Both the position numbers and the translations under genes were made by a program. The notes under the pieces were generated by a model that saw only the letters and a program-made list of their open reading frames with translations, did no database searches and had not been told where the DNA came from. Shown here one piece after another: positions 24,333-32,591 of a stretch of 47,787 nucleotides of DNA. Source of the DNA: Pectinatus sp. (GTDB taxonomy: Bacteria; Bacillota; Negativicutes; Selenomonadales; Selenomonadaceae); NCBI GenBank assembly GCA_020025135.1, contig JAHHSQ010000005.1, positions 1-47,787 of the forward strand, read 5' to 3'. Each line of letters opens with the position of its first letter. Within the stretch, counting starts at the first letter, position 1.

Positions 24333-26048
24333 GCAAATATTTGCCGATTCCATTATTGGCGATAGATACATCGGCCTCAGAAAATGTTTTCATGCCGTGA
24401 AAGAGGGCTAGTGCTGTTTCAGCCGTTAAATAGCCAATTCCTTGGGCTAATTCTCTCTCTCTAGGGGGAGGAAAAAAAGCAGTGCTGATTTGGTAGAAAA
24501 AAGCACTTAAATCTTTTTGCCGATTTCGCAAATCTTCCATACTGGGATAAGGAGTTTGGCAAAAATCAGCAAGAAAAATGACGATGTTTTCTAATTGTCC
24601 GAGAGAATGGCAAGGCTTAGTGAGGTTATTCCAGCGCTCAGTGGCCATTTGCCGATAGGTGGTGTTTAGCGAGGGAAAATTAGAAAGAATGGACTTCTTT
24701 GGTAGTAAATTAGTGGGGTTTTTAGGAGTATTTAAATGATTCCATAACTGCAATAAAAGTCCAGAACCGGCCGTTTCACTTAGCTTTATTTGTAAGTCAA
24801 AATAAGGAGATAACTTTAGTTCTTTTAAGACAGAGAGGTGGGCAGGCTCGCCAGAAAGATGGGAAGGTAGAACAGTTAATTGGCAGTTTGGGTAAATTAA
24901 TTTAGCTAAGAGGGCACTAATTGCCGTGTTAAATCCGTCTAAAATTACCGGTAGATGATTTTTAGAAGCACCGATTATCAAGCCAGTTAAATAGGCAAAT
25001 TCAAAGCCACCTAATTTTTGCAAAACGGAAAAAGCATCTGAAAAAGGACCATTTTTGGCGATGGCTTTCTCCACTAAATGGCATTTTATATTCCATCTTT
25101 TGGAAGAAATATTGGTGCCAAGACCGACCGCCTTCCTGATGGGAAGGTTACAAAGGACGCTGGCCATGGCAGCAGAGGAAGTTGTATTTCCAATGCCCAT
25201 TTCGCCAATTAAAAGACAATTAAAACCGGCAAGGAGCAATTCAGTGGCAAATTTGACCCCAGCATTAATGACTGCTTCACACTCTTGGGTGGACATAGCG
25301 GGGTGAAGGGAAAAATCATCCGTGCCTTTTTTTACTTTGGCAGAAAGAAGACCAGAAAGTGCGAGGTCTTCCTTTAATCCGACATCAACACTAAACCTCT
25401 GTGCTGGAGAGGTTTTTGTTCACGCAGAAGCGCTACCTTCTACGCAGTTCCATCTTGAACTTCTTTGACTTTCGCCAAAGTACAGACTATCTCTTGTCCT
25501 TGCCCAGTAATGGGGTTAGGCGAAACCACTTCGACCAGCAATGCTTCTGGCCTACTTCCTTCACGGGGAATAGTCGTTGAACGTTCTCCTATTGGGAGCT
25601 TCGCTGCTGGTGGGCGATTTAGTGGGCGTTTAGGATTTAACCATTTGCTATCCAGTTAATTTTTTCGTCTTTCGCTACCATCGTAAAAATATTTTTCAAT
25701 TTATACAGTGGTTTAACTGGCTTTACGCTTTTCCGGCAATTCAGTTCCTTGGTGGCATAGCTTTGGCTATGACTACATACAAATTTCTCTATATGCTTAC
25801 TGTTCTTGTTTTTTAGGGACAATAAAAAGATGGCTTCGAAGGAAATTACTCATGGCATTGGCGACAGCTCCTTGGCTGATAAGGTAATTTTTTACCATCT
25901 CTAAGGTAGTTTTTTGTGGATAGGCGCTGACCTGATAATGCGTAGCAAAACCATGGTCGGAACAGGCAATAATCGTCGCTGGACGGATGAATTTTTGCAG
26001 TCCAACTCTCTGCCCATCCTCTTGGAGGCGTTGGTAAATATTAGTCAT
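24310..26048 (-). CDS. cobT: CobT-family phosphoribosyltransferase, split by a group I intron, motif order permuted
   Basis: Exon 1 (25822-26048) and exon 2 (24310-25390) join in frame to 435 residues with HLFIVDVG across the junction. Family blocks: DHG (31-33), SAYPQ, VDVG (77-80), GEMGIGNTTSSAA (about 138), LPVILDGF, PSHLSGEPAH, and SETAG (about 280) where others have GEGTG, keeping the glutamate. It activates lower-ligand bases for cobamides using nicotinate mononucleotide. The LTKPxGSLGxLE segment, normally N-terminal, is instead at 332-343 (LTKPCHSLGQLE), followed by the usual C-terminal helix (MKTFSEADV, about 409). The ATG overlaps the tex stop by 8 bp. ArsA/ArsB-type relatives are an alternative. 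Confidence 0.85.
25391..25821 (-). ncRNA. Group I intron in cobT
   Basis: 431 nt on the minus strand. Exon end UUUAU at 25822 pairs with GUAAG as in the LTA-synthase copy. P7 strands lie at 25570-25575 (GACTAT on the minus strand) and 25495-25500 (ATAGTC). P9 (25473-25490) is CTTTGGC-GAAA-GTCAAAG, differing from its relative by paired changes (A-U to G-U, U-A to C-G), which is covariation. A 9-bp stem near 25430-25460 replaces the 8-bp stem of the relative. An 8-bp stem AAACCTCT/AGAGGTTT precedes the terminal AG. In-frame stops occur soon after the 5' site. No endonuclease ORF. Confidence 0.92.
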
Positions 26049-28218
26049 TATTTGTTGCCCTTTTCATGCTCAAACCGATGCGATTGCGAGCTGGTTCGAC
26101 ATTTATTACTACCACATTGACGATATCGCCAACTGATACGACATCGAGGGGATGCTTGACGTGGCGCTTACTCAATTCTGAAATGTGGACTAAACCAGCC
26201 GTTTTGATGCCAATGTCGACAAAGGCGCCAAAGTCAGTGATGTTGCGCACGGTCCCGCGAAATTGTGTACCAACCTTGATATCCTCTAGTTTGACAATAG
26301 CCTGTCTGGTGAGGGGGGCGGGAAAATCAGAGCGAGGGTCTCGGCCTGGTTTTAAAAGGGCAGCGATGATATCACGAACTGTCGGTAAACCAGCTTCTAA
26401 CTTTTGGGCCAAATCTTCTGCTGAAATTAATTTTAATTTTGCTTGGAGCAGATGTAATTGGTCTTTGTCGGTTAAGGCCACTGGAGTGAAGTGTAATTTT
26501 TCTAAAATACGTGTCGCTAAAGGGTAAGATTCAGGGTGAATAGGTGTGTTATCCAAAGGATTGTCGCTATTTTCAATACGCAAAAAACCAGCTGCTTGGG
26601 TAAATGTTGCTTTCCCAAAACGCTTGACTTGTAGGAGTTCTTCTCGATTATGGAAAGAACCGTGTTCATCGCGGTATTGGACGATATTCTTAGCCACGCT
26701 GGCATTGATACCAGAAATGTGTTGTAAAAGGGCGATGGAGGCGGTGTTGAGCATAACACCGACATGATTGACCGCTGATTCTACTACTGAATCAAGGGTA
26801 CTAGCGAGGGTCTTTTGGTTGACATCATGTTGATATTGACCTACACCAATAGCTTTAGGGTCAATTTTGACCAATTCGGCGAGAGGGTCTTGGACGCGGC
26901 GGGCGATGGAGACAGCACCACGAATGGTAACATCGTAGTCTGGTAATTCAGCTACGGCTAATTTAGAGGCAGAATAGACTGAAGCTCCTGCTTCATTGGT
27001 GATAAGATAGTGGACATCTAGATGGTTGTCCTTGATGAGTTGAGAGGCAAATTCTTCCGTTTCCAGAGAAGCTGTGCCATTGCCGATAGATAAAAGAGTG
27101 ACGGAGTATTTTTTTATGAGCGCTAGTACCTTTTCTGCAGCCTGTTGTTTTTGTTTTTCACTGGCTGTTAGGTAGAGCACTCCGTAGTCGAGCACATGGC
27201 CAGTTTGGTCGACTATTGCCATCTTGCAACCGGTACGGTATCCAGGGTCTAGGCCCATGACAACTTGCCCTGCAAGTGGCGCTTGTAAAAGTAGTTGGCG
27301 TAGGTTGAGCCCAAAGACATGGATGGCTTGTTTTTCGGCATTTTCCGTCAATGTAGCTCGTATTTCTCGCTCTAGTGCTGGGAAGAGGAGCCGTTTATAA
27401 CCGTCGGCTAATGCCAATTTTAGATAATTTTCGAAAATAGACGGTTGTTTTATGGTAGAGTTATACAGTCTGTCGAGCATTGCCTCGGTATCGAGTGTTA
27501 ATTTTACTTTTAAAATTTCTTTTCTTTCGCCACGATTGATAGCTAAAATCCGGTGTGATGGTAAGGTATGTACCGGCTCTACATAATCGGCGTACATGAG
27601 AAAAGCACCATCGACATCTTTTTCCGCATCGCGAGTGATTTCGAGTTTTCCCTCTTGCCAAAATAATTTGCGGAATTTGGCGCGAATGACTTGTTTTTCC
27701 GTTTCACTTTCGGCAATAATATCCATGGCCCCTTGGAGTGCATTTGTAGCTGTTTCCACGCCTTTTTCTGCATCGATATACTTTTCAGCATAGGTGAGTG
27801 GGTCTCCCAAGGTGATTTCTTGTGCTAAGAGCAATTCTGCTAATGGCAAGAGCCCACGTTCTTTTGCTTGCATAGCACGGGTACGCTTCTTTTGTTTGTA
27901 GGGAAGATAGATATCTTCGATTTCCTGCAATTTATTGGCCTTGTTTAAAGCGTGTACTATTTCTGGCGTGAGTTTACCTTGTTCTTCGATGCTAGATAGC
28001 ACTTCTTGTTGGCGTTTCCACAAGTTGCGCAAATAGGTCAATCTCTCTGCTAGAAGGCGTAATTGTTCTTCTTTTAGTTCGCCAGTCATTTCTTTACGAT
28101 AGCGGGCGATAAAGGGAATAGTATTGCCCTCGTCCAATAATTTGACCGCTGTTTTCGCTTGTGCTTCTTTAGCGTTGATATCTTTTGCCAATAGTGAATA
28201 GATATTTTCTAAAAGCAT
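26041..28218 (-). CDS. tex: Tex, S1-domain RNA-binding protein
   Basis: A 725-residue transcription accessory protein. In order: an N-terminal helical Tex region (IPFIARYRKEMTG near residue 40), a YqgF/RNase-H-like domain (VMGLDPGYRTGCKMAIVD near 325), helix-hairpin-helix motifs (VGVMLNTAS, LLQHISGINASVAKNIVQYR near 500), and a C-terminal S1 domain (about 640-715: GTQFRGTVRNITDFGAFVDIG). The start is the ATG 10 nt after GGAGGA; a GTG six codons upstream lies in the SD. cobT follows with overlap. Confidence 0.95.
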   Translation of the reverse strand: MLLENIYSLLAKDINAKEAQAKTAVKLLDEGNTIPFIARYRKEMTGELKEEQLRLLAERLTYLRNLWKRQQEVLSSIEEQGKLTPEIVHALNKANKLQEIEDIYLPYKQKKRTRAMQAKERGLLPLAELLLAQEITLGDPLTYAEKYIDAEKGVETATNALQGAMDIIAESETEKQVIRAKFRKLFWQEGKLEITRDAEKDVDGAFLMYADYVEPVHTLPSHRILAINRGERKEILKVKLTLDTEAMLDRLYNSTIKQPSIFENYLKLALADGYKRLLFPALEREIRATLTENAEKQAIHVFGLNLRQLLLQAPLAGQVVMGLDPGYRTGCKMAIVDQTGHVLDYGVLYLTASEKQKQQAAEKVLALIKKYSVTLLSIGNGTASLETEEFASQLIKDNHLDVHYLITNEAGASVYSASKLAVAELPDYDVTIRGAVSIARRVQDPLAELVKIDPKAIGVGQYQHDVNQKTLASTLDSVVESAVNHVGVMLNTASIALLQHISGINASVAKNIVQYRDEHGSFHNREELLQVKRFGKATFTQAAGFLRIENSDNPLDNTPIHPESYPLATRILEKLHFTPVALTDKDQLHLLQAKLKLISAEDLAQKLEAGLPTVRDIIAALLKPGRDPRSDFPAPLTRQAIVKLEDIKVGTQFRGTVRNITDFGAFVDIGIKTAGLVHISELSKRHVKHPLDVVSVGDIVNVVVINVEPARNRIGLSMKRATNND

Positions 28219-28287
28219 AGTATAGTATTCCTCCACAATATATTTTTATTGGTATAATGTTAATCTTAGGGTACAATAGCAGTAGAT

Positions 28288-28333
28288 ATGCTATAATTAG
28301 TAGCGTTAACAATGATTCCTTGTATTATAGCAT
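28288..28333. promoter_or_regulatory. Face-to-face extended -10 promoters in a 10-bp inverted repeat
   Basis: ATGCTATAAT (28288-28297, plus strand) and ATTATAGCAT (28324-28333) are a perfect inverted repeat with a 26-bp spacer. Each arm holds an extended -10 (TGCTATAAT). The plus arm fires toward the DUF4127 gene and the minus arm toward tex, so the two transcripts would overlap at their 5' ends. A further TATAAT lies at 28253-28258 (plus). Confidence 0.5.
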
Positions 28334-28423
28334 AGCCGTTCTATTCATAAAAGAATACCTAAAACTCTTGGTAAGAATTTGCCCATCGAGATATCATTTG
28401 CATGGTCGTTTTCATTTTAAGAA

Positions 28424-28473
28424 AGAGAGGTGAAGCGGACCAATCTTTTATGATTATGTTTAGTGATTGGTTC
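28424..28473 (+). promoter_or_regulatory. SD-hairpin-start arrangement of the DUF4127 gene
   Basis: The SD AGAGAGGTGA (28424-28433) is 49 nt from the preferred ATG (28483). A 9-bp stem, GGACCAATC (28437-28445) with GATTGGTTC (28465-28473), one G-U pair, fills most of the gap and leaves 12 nt when folded. Its loop contains two in-frame ATG codons that could be alternative starts with 16-22 nt spacing. Confidence 0.5.
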
Positions 28474-28482
28474 GTAATTTGG

Positions 28483-30066
28483 ATGAAAAAGTTTTTTATC
28501 TTTTTGCTCTTTTCGGTGTTATGTTGGCAATTTAAACCAGTTTCAGCGCAATTTAACACGATTATCTTTATTCCACAGGATAATAGGCCTATTTCTTTTC
28601 AGCAGACTGTAGCGAATATCAGAAATCTTGGTTATGAGGTTATTGTTCCACCAGAAAAATTTTTGGGTAGTAGAAATTTTGCTGGTGACCCCGTTGCCTT
28701 AGATGAATGGCTAGTAGATAATGCCAGTCGAGCAGATGTTATTGTGGCTTCTTCTGACGCTTTGGTCTATGGCAGTTTAGTAGCTTCCAGAAAACATCAT
28801 GAACAAGAAAAAGTGCTGTTAAGCCGTTTGGACACTTTGCGAATTGTACATAAAAAATATCCTTACATACCGATTTACATATTTAGCTCTGTCATGCGTA
28901 CTCCTCAGAGTAGTGCTGCTTCTTCTGAGGAACCAGCCTATTATAAGGTGTATGGGACAGATATAGCTCGTTATACGGCGCTAGTTGATAAGACCGAAAA
29001 AAGTGGTTTAACGCATAGTGAAAGACGTGAGAAAAAGAAATTATTGCAAGCTATTCCCAAAACGGCTCTGCACGATTGGTTATATAGACGACAGGGCAAT
29101 TACGCTGTCAACAAGCAACTGCTCGATATGGCACAAGAAGGCGTAATTTCTTATTTAGCACTTGGTTGTGATGATAACGCCATGTATTCACAAACAGATT
29201 TAGAATGTCGTCACCTCAATCAATACGCCAAAGAAATAAAGTGTCAAAACTTTGCTTCGGTAGCAGGGGTAGACGAATTAGCAATGGTTTTGTTGACGCG
29301 CGCCGTCAATACTTTTAAAGGAGATATTCCGTTTGTTGCCACGGTTTACCCTCCTGGTAAGGGAGAGTTTACTATCCCAGCTTATTCCAATGAAACCTTA
29401 AAACAATCCACGCATACGCATATCATGATGACTGGTGGTTTACCCATTAGTAATACTGATAACGCCGATGTTATTCTCCTAGAGAACACAACCATTGACG
29501 GCAAGACTTATGCCGCTAACACCGCGTTTAATAATAGCAAGAATTTGCGTCCTAATACAGTGCCGTTTGCTAATCTAGTGGGAAAATATCTACATGCTCA
29601 GAAAAATGTAGCGGTTGCCGATGTCGCTTTTGGCAATGGTGCAGATAATGCGCTTATGAATATCATGTGGAAACGCGACTATTTAAACAAATTGGGCGGA
29701 TATTCTGGCTGGAATACGCCGACCAACAGTAGCGGATACGTCATGGGCATGGGAATGTTGGCAAATTATGCCGACCGCTTGCAAGTGAATAAGATGTTGA
29801 TGACGCGTTATCTTGATGATTGGCTTTATCAGGCTAATATTCGTCAGCAGACGGCTAGTGCTATGAGTGCGTTTCAAGGGCAGGGAAATTACGGTAATAC
29901 CGGTACAAGAACGCAGGCTGCAGAAGCCTATGCTACTCGTTTAATGCGCGCTGATGTCGAATACTATGGCTTGGAAAAATGGCCAGATATGGCAGGTTTA
30001 GAGAAGGTACGCGTACTTTTCCCATGGCATCGTCTCTTTGAGGCAGAATTTGAAATAGCTAATTAA
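28483..30066 (+). CDS. DUF4127 family secreted protein
   Basis: A 527-residue protein of the DUF4127 family, function unknown. The start MKKFFIFLLF gives a standard signal peptide with likely cleavage after VSAQ (about residue 20). Conserved blocks: FIPQDNRPISFQQT, VPPEKFLGSRNFAGDP, SDALVYGSLVASRKH, GCDDNAMYSQ, GADNALM, and a C-terminal FPWHRLFEAEF. The N-terminal DNRP and the GCDDN loops recall carbohydrate-active or metal sites, but no activity is assigned. A start at 28402 would add 27 residues and lose the signal peptide, so I reject it. Confidence 0.85.
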   Translation: MKKFFIFLLFSVLCWQFKPVSAQFNTIIFIPQDNRPISFQQTVANIRNLGYEVIVPPEKFLGSRNFAGDPVALDEWLVDNASRADVIVASSDALVYGSLVASRKHHEQEKVLLSRLDTLRIVHKKYPYIPIYIFSSVMRTPQSSAASSEEPAYYKVYGTDIARYTALVDKTEKSGLTHSERREKKKLLQAIPKTALHDWLYRRQGNYAVNKQLLDMAQEGVISYLALGCDDNAMYSQTDLECRHLNQYAKEIKCQNFASVAGVDELAMVLLTRAVNTFKGDIPFVATVYPPGKGEFTIPAYSNETLKQSTHTHIMMTGGLPISNTDNADVILLENTTIDGKTYAANTAFNNSKNLRPNTVPFANLVGKYLHAQKNVAVADVAFGNGADNALMNIMWKRDYLNKLGGYSGWNTPTNSSGYVMGMGMLANYADRLQVNKMLMTRYLDDWLYQANIRQQTASAMSAFQGQGNYGNTGTRTQAAEAYATRLMRADVEYYGLEKWPDMAGLEKVRVLFPWHRLFEAEFEIAN

Positions 30067-30208
30067 TGCAAAATGATTTTTATATATCTAAGAGGTAAAG
30101 TTTATATAGTAGCGGCGAACTGGACAATGAGATAAGAATAAGGATAGCAATAGGTGGAAAGTTAAATATCAAACTTCTTAAATAAAAATAAAGTTTTTAA
30201 ATTTTAAA

Positions 30209-30235
30209 ATCCCACAACTTTAGTCGTTGTAGGAT
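30209..30235 (+). mobile_element. Possible IS200/IS605-type right-end remnant
   Basis: A hairpin of 9 bp with one C-A mismatch (30209-30218 with 30226-30235), loop TTTAGTC. It resembles the CCCAC-n-CTTTAG-n-GTGGG stem found at the right end of many IS605-group tnpB elements. No tnpA or tnpB coding sequence remains nearby. The rest of 30067-30275 shows nothing I can name. Confidence 0.25.
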
Positions 30236-30275
30236 TCAGAAAATAAATAATGAGATGGGAGAAAGAGTTAGATAT

Positions 30276-31361
30276 ATGACAGAAAAAGCTCATTCTAATG
30301 GCAGGCAAAGCAATTTTGAATTAATGCGTATAATTTCGATGTTAATGATCATTTTAGGCCATTGTTGGGCACAGAGTGGTTTTAGTGATCATATGATGGG
30401 GATAAATCATTACCTTGGTGGATTGCTATGCTCTGGAGCGAGGATTGCCGTAAATATGTTTTTACTTTTAGGAGCTTGGTTTATGGTAGATACAAAGTTT
30501 AAACCTAGGAGGATTACTGCTTTATATTTTCACACCTGGGTGATTACCGCCCCGCTTACCATCATCTTACTTTTGTGTGGATTTCACCCCAGTTTTAAGG
30601 AAATTGCACGTTCTTTTATGCCATTTCTTGGTAAGGGATTGTGGTATGTGTCAGCGTATTTAGCTTTGATAATGCTCACACCATGGCTGAGTAAGGCTTT
30701 GTTGCTACCACGTAAAAGCCATCGAAATTTAACTATCGTACTTTTTTCCCTCATCAGCGTTTGGGTAACGCTGTACTCTTTTGACCGTATGGAGGACCAA
30801 TGGGCGGATTGTCTAGTCTGGTTTTCTTTTTGCTATATTTTTATAGGATATTACAAAAGATATTGTTTTCAAACATTTACTTTAAATAAGTATATGGTCT
30901 TATTTGTAGGTTTTTGCACGTACGCATGTATTGCTCTGGTAAACCAATATTATCTTCCTCATAGTAACTATTGGTTGCATAATGTGTTTTATGCATTTGT
31001 CAGTGATTATAAAACAGTCCCTAATTTTTTTATCGCAATGTGTTTTTTTTATTTCTTTCAACATTTAAATTTAGGTGTTAATCGTGTTATAAACTACATC
31101 GCTACTGGAGCTTTTACGGCTTATATAGTTCATCAAACGCCAACATTTATTCCGGTCTTGTGGTATGACATTTATCGTTGTCAATATTTTTGGCATAGTA
31201 AATATCAACTTTTTTATATGTTATTTGTAGTTTTTTCTGTATATGGTGTGTCTTTGCTGATAGAAGAAGTGCGCCGTAGGTATATTGAAAGATATATTTT
31301 AAATACATCACTCGTTGGTTTTATAGAAAAAATATTGGGGAGATTTTATGCTGGGATATAG
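30276..31361 (+). CDS. Acyltransferase family 3 membrane protein
   Basis: A 361-residue integral membrane protein of the acyltransferase-3 (OafA/NodX) family, which moves acetyl or other acyl groups onto sugars of surface polysaccharides. The opening FELMRIISMLMIILGHCW carries the family R-x-x-(S/A) and the conserved histidine. About ten hydrophobic segments follow. I choose the ATG at 30276 over 30255, since GGGAGAAAGAG precedes it. It is the first gene of the polysaccharide cluster. Confidence 0.85.
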   Translation: MTEKAHSNGRQSNFELMRIISMLMIILGHCWAQSGFSDHMMGINHYLGGLLCSGARIAVNMFLLLGAWFMVDTKFKPRRITALYFHTWVITAPLTIILLLCGFHPSFKEIARSFMPFLGKGLWYVSAYLALIMLTPWLSKALLLPRKSHRNLTIVLFSLISVWVTLYSFDRMEDQWADCLVWFSFCYIFIGYYKRYCFQTFTLNKYMVLFVGFCTYACIALVNQYYLPHSNYWLHNVFYAFVSDYKTVPNFFIAMCFFYFFQHLNLGVNRVINYIATGAFTAYIVHQTPTFIPVLWYDIYRCQYFWHSKYQLFYMLFVVFSVYGVSLLIEEVRRRYIERYILNTSLVGFIEKILGRFYAGI

Positions 31362-31380
31362 TTTATAATTTTATTTTGCT

Positions 31381-31488
31381 ATGAAAAATGATAAGGGAAG
31401 GAATACAGCGATAATTAAGGATATATATATTGGTTTAAAGTTTATGTTACGAAGAAAAAAGATTAGAGATGAAAATAATTGTAAATAA
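31381..31488 (+). CDS. Doubtful 35-aa ORF
   Basis: A 35-codon ORF in the 149-bp gap between the acyltransferase and GT9 genes. The product is basic with an amphipathic middle (IIKDIYIGLKFMLRRKK). No SD is seen. It may be a remnant of a lost gene or chance. Confidence 0.2.
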   Translation: MKNDKGRNTAIIKDIYIGLKFMLRRKKIRDENNCK

Positions 31489-31510
31489 TTAGAGGTAGAG
31501 AATAGAAATT

Positions 31511-32551
31511 ATGCAAAAAAATATATTGATTATCAATTTAAGAAAAATTGGCGATACGGTAATGGCCACTAGTGCAGCTTATCTACTAAAGCGAGCATAT
31601 CCAAATGCTAAAATCACAATGTTAGTCAAACCATTGACGGTTTCTTTGGTAGAGAATAATCCAGTCATTGATGCAGTGTTAACCTATGATTATAGTCATG
31701 AGAAAAAGATGGCTGGTTTGTGGACATTGATTGGAAAAATACGGCAAAGGGAATTTTCTACAGCAATCGTGATAGATAATAAACCAAGGTCAGCTTTGAT
31801 TGCTTTTTTGGCGAATATACCAGAACGCATTGGTTTTGAGAAAATAACCAAGCGTAATTGGTATTTACAGCTTCTTTATACGGAACTTCTCCCTATAAAT
31901 TATAATTTTGCAGAAACACAACAGGTGAAAAATCACGAAATATTTATTAACCGTTTGACAGGAAGAACCGATGAAGCCAAAATGATTTTGCCGATACCGA
32001 CAGCAGAAGATAAGAATAAAGTAGATAAATTTTTAGCTCTGCTACCCCAAAAGCGTTACAATATTGCTCTTTGTATACATAGTGGAGTAGCGTACAAAGA
32101 TTGGTCAATCAAAAAATTTGCCTATGTAATCAATAAATTTCCATTAGATGCTAATTTTATTTTAGTAGGTGGTAAACCGGATAAAGCAGCTGGCATTCGC
32201 CTGCAAGCTAAGAGTGAATTACCGTTGTATAATTTCGCTGGTCAAACCACGTTGCCTGCACTGGGATATCTCTTGGAGCAAGTGGATTGTTTACTTTCCG
32301 TAGACACCGGCACAGCCCATATTTGTGCAGCTGTTGGTACACCGGAAATTGTCATCTTTGCTGGGACATCTCATCTACACTGGGCTCCTTACGGTGATAA
32401 GGTGCATTTAATTTATCCACAAGGATTAGATTGTTATCCGTGTAGTGATGAAATTAGAAAAAAATGTGATGATTATCGTTGTTTAGATGGTATTAAACCA
32501 GAAGCGGTTTTAAAAGAGTTAGTATCTATTTTAAATGACATATGTAAATGA
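31511..32551 (+). CDS. GT9 heptosyltransferase-like glycosyltransferase
   Basis: A 346-residue GT-B enzyme of family 9, the ADP-heptose:LPS heptosyltransferase group. Marks: the N-terminal RKIGDTVMATSAAYLLKRAYP, the mid-protein HSGVAYKDWSIKKFAYV, GGKPD, and the C-terminal nucleotide-binding SVDTGTAHICAAVGTPEIVIFAGTS. A cysteine-rich segment CYPCSDEIRKKC lies near the end. The exact donor is unknown. Its presence supports an outer-membrane LPS-type glycan. Confidence 0.88.
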   Translation: MQKNILIINLRKIGDTVMATSAAYLLKRAYPNAKITMLVKPLTVSLVENNPVIDAVLTYDYSHEKKMAGLWTLIGKIRQREFSTAIVIDNKPRSALIAFLANIPERIGFEKITKRNWYLQLLYTELLPINYNFAETQQVKNHEIFINRLTGRTDEAKMILPIPTAEDKNKVDKFLALLPQKRYNIALCIHSGVAYKDWSIKKFAYVINKFPLDANFILVGGKPDKAAGIRLQAKSELPLYNFAGQTTLPALGYLLEQVDCLLSVDTGTAHICAAVGTPEIVIFAGTSHLHWAPYGDKVHLIYPQGLDCYPCSDEIRKKCDDYRCLDGIKPEAVLKELVSILNDICK

Positions 32552-32591
32552 TGAGAGTGTAGATTTATATTGAAAGTTTGAGGGAAGAAAA

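Noticed and set aside
24310..25296. cobT starting at the internal ATG at 25296
   Set aside because: The VDVG and DHG blocks lie upstream, in frame after removal of the intron.
28402..28482. Longer DUF4127 start at 28402 or 28450
   Set aside because: They would add residues ahead of a normal signal peptide; 28450 remains possible with 16-nt spacing but is less likely.
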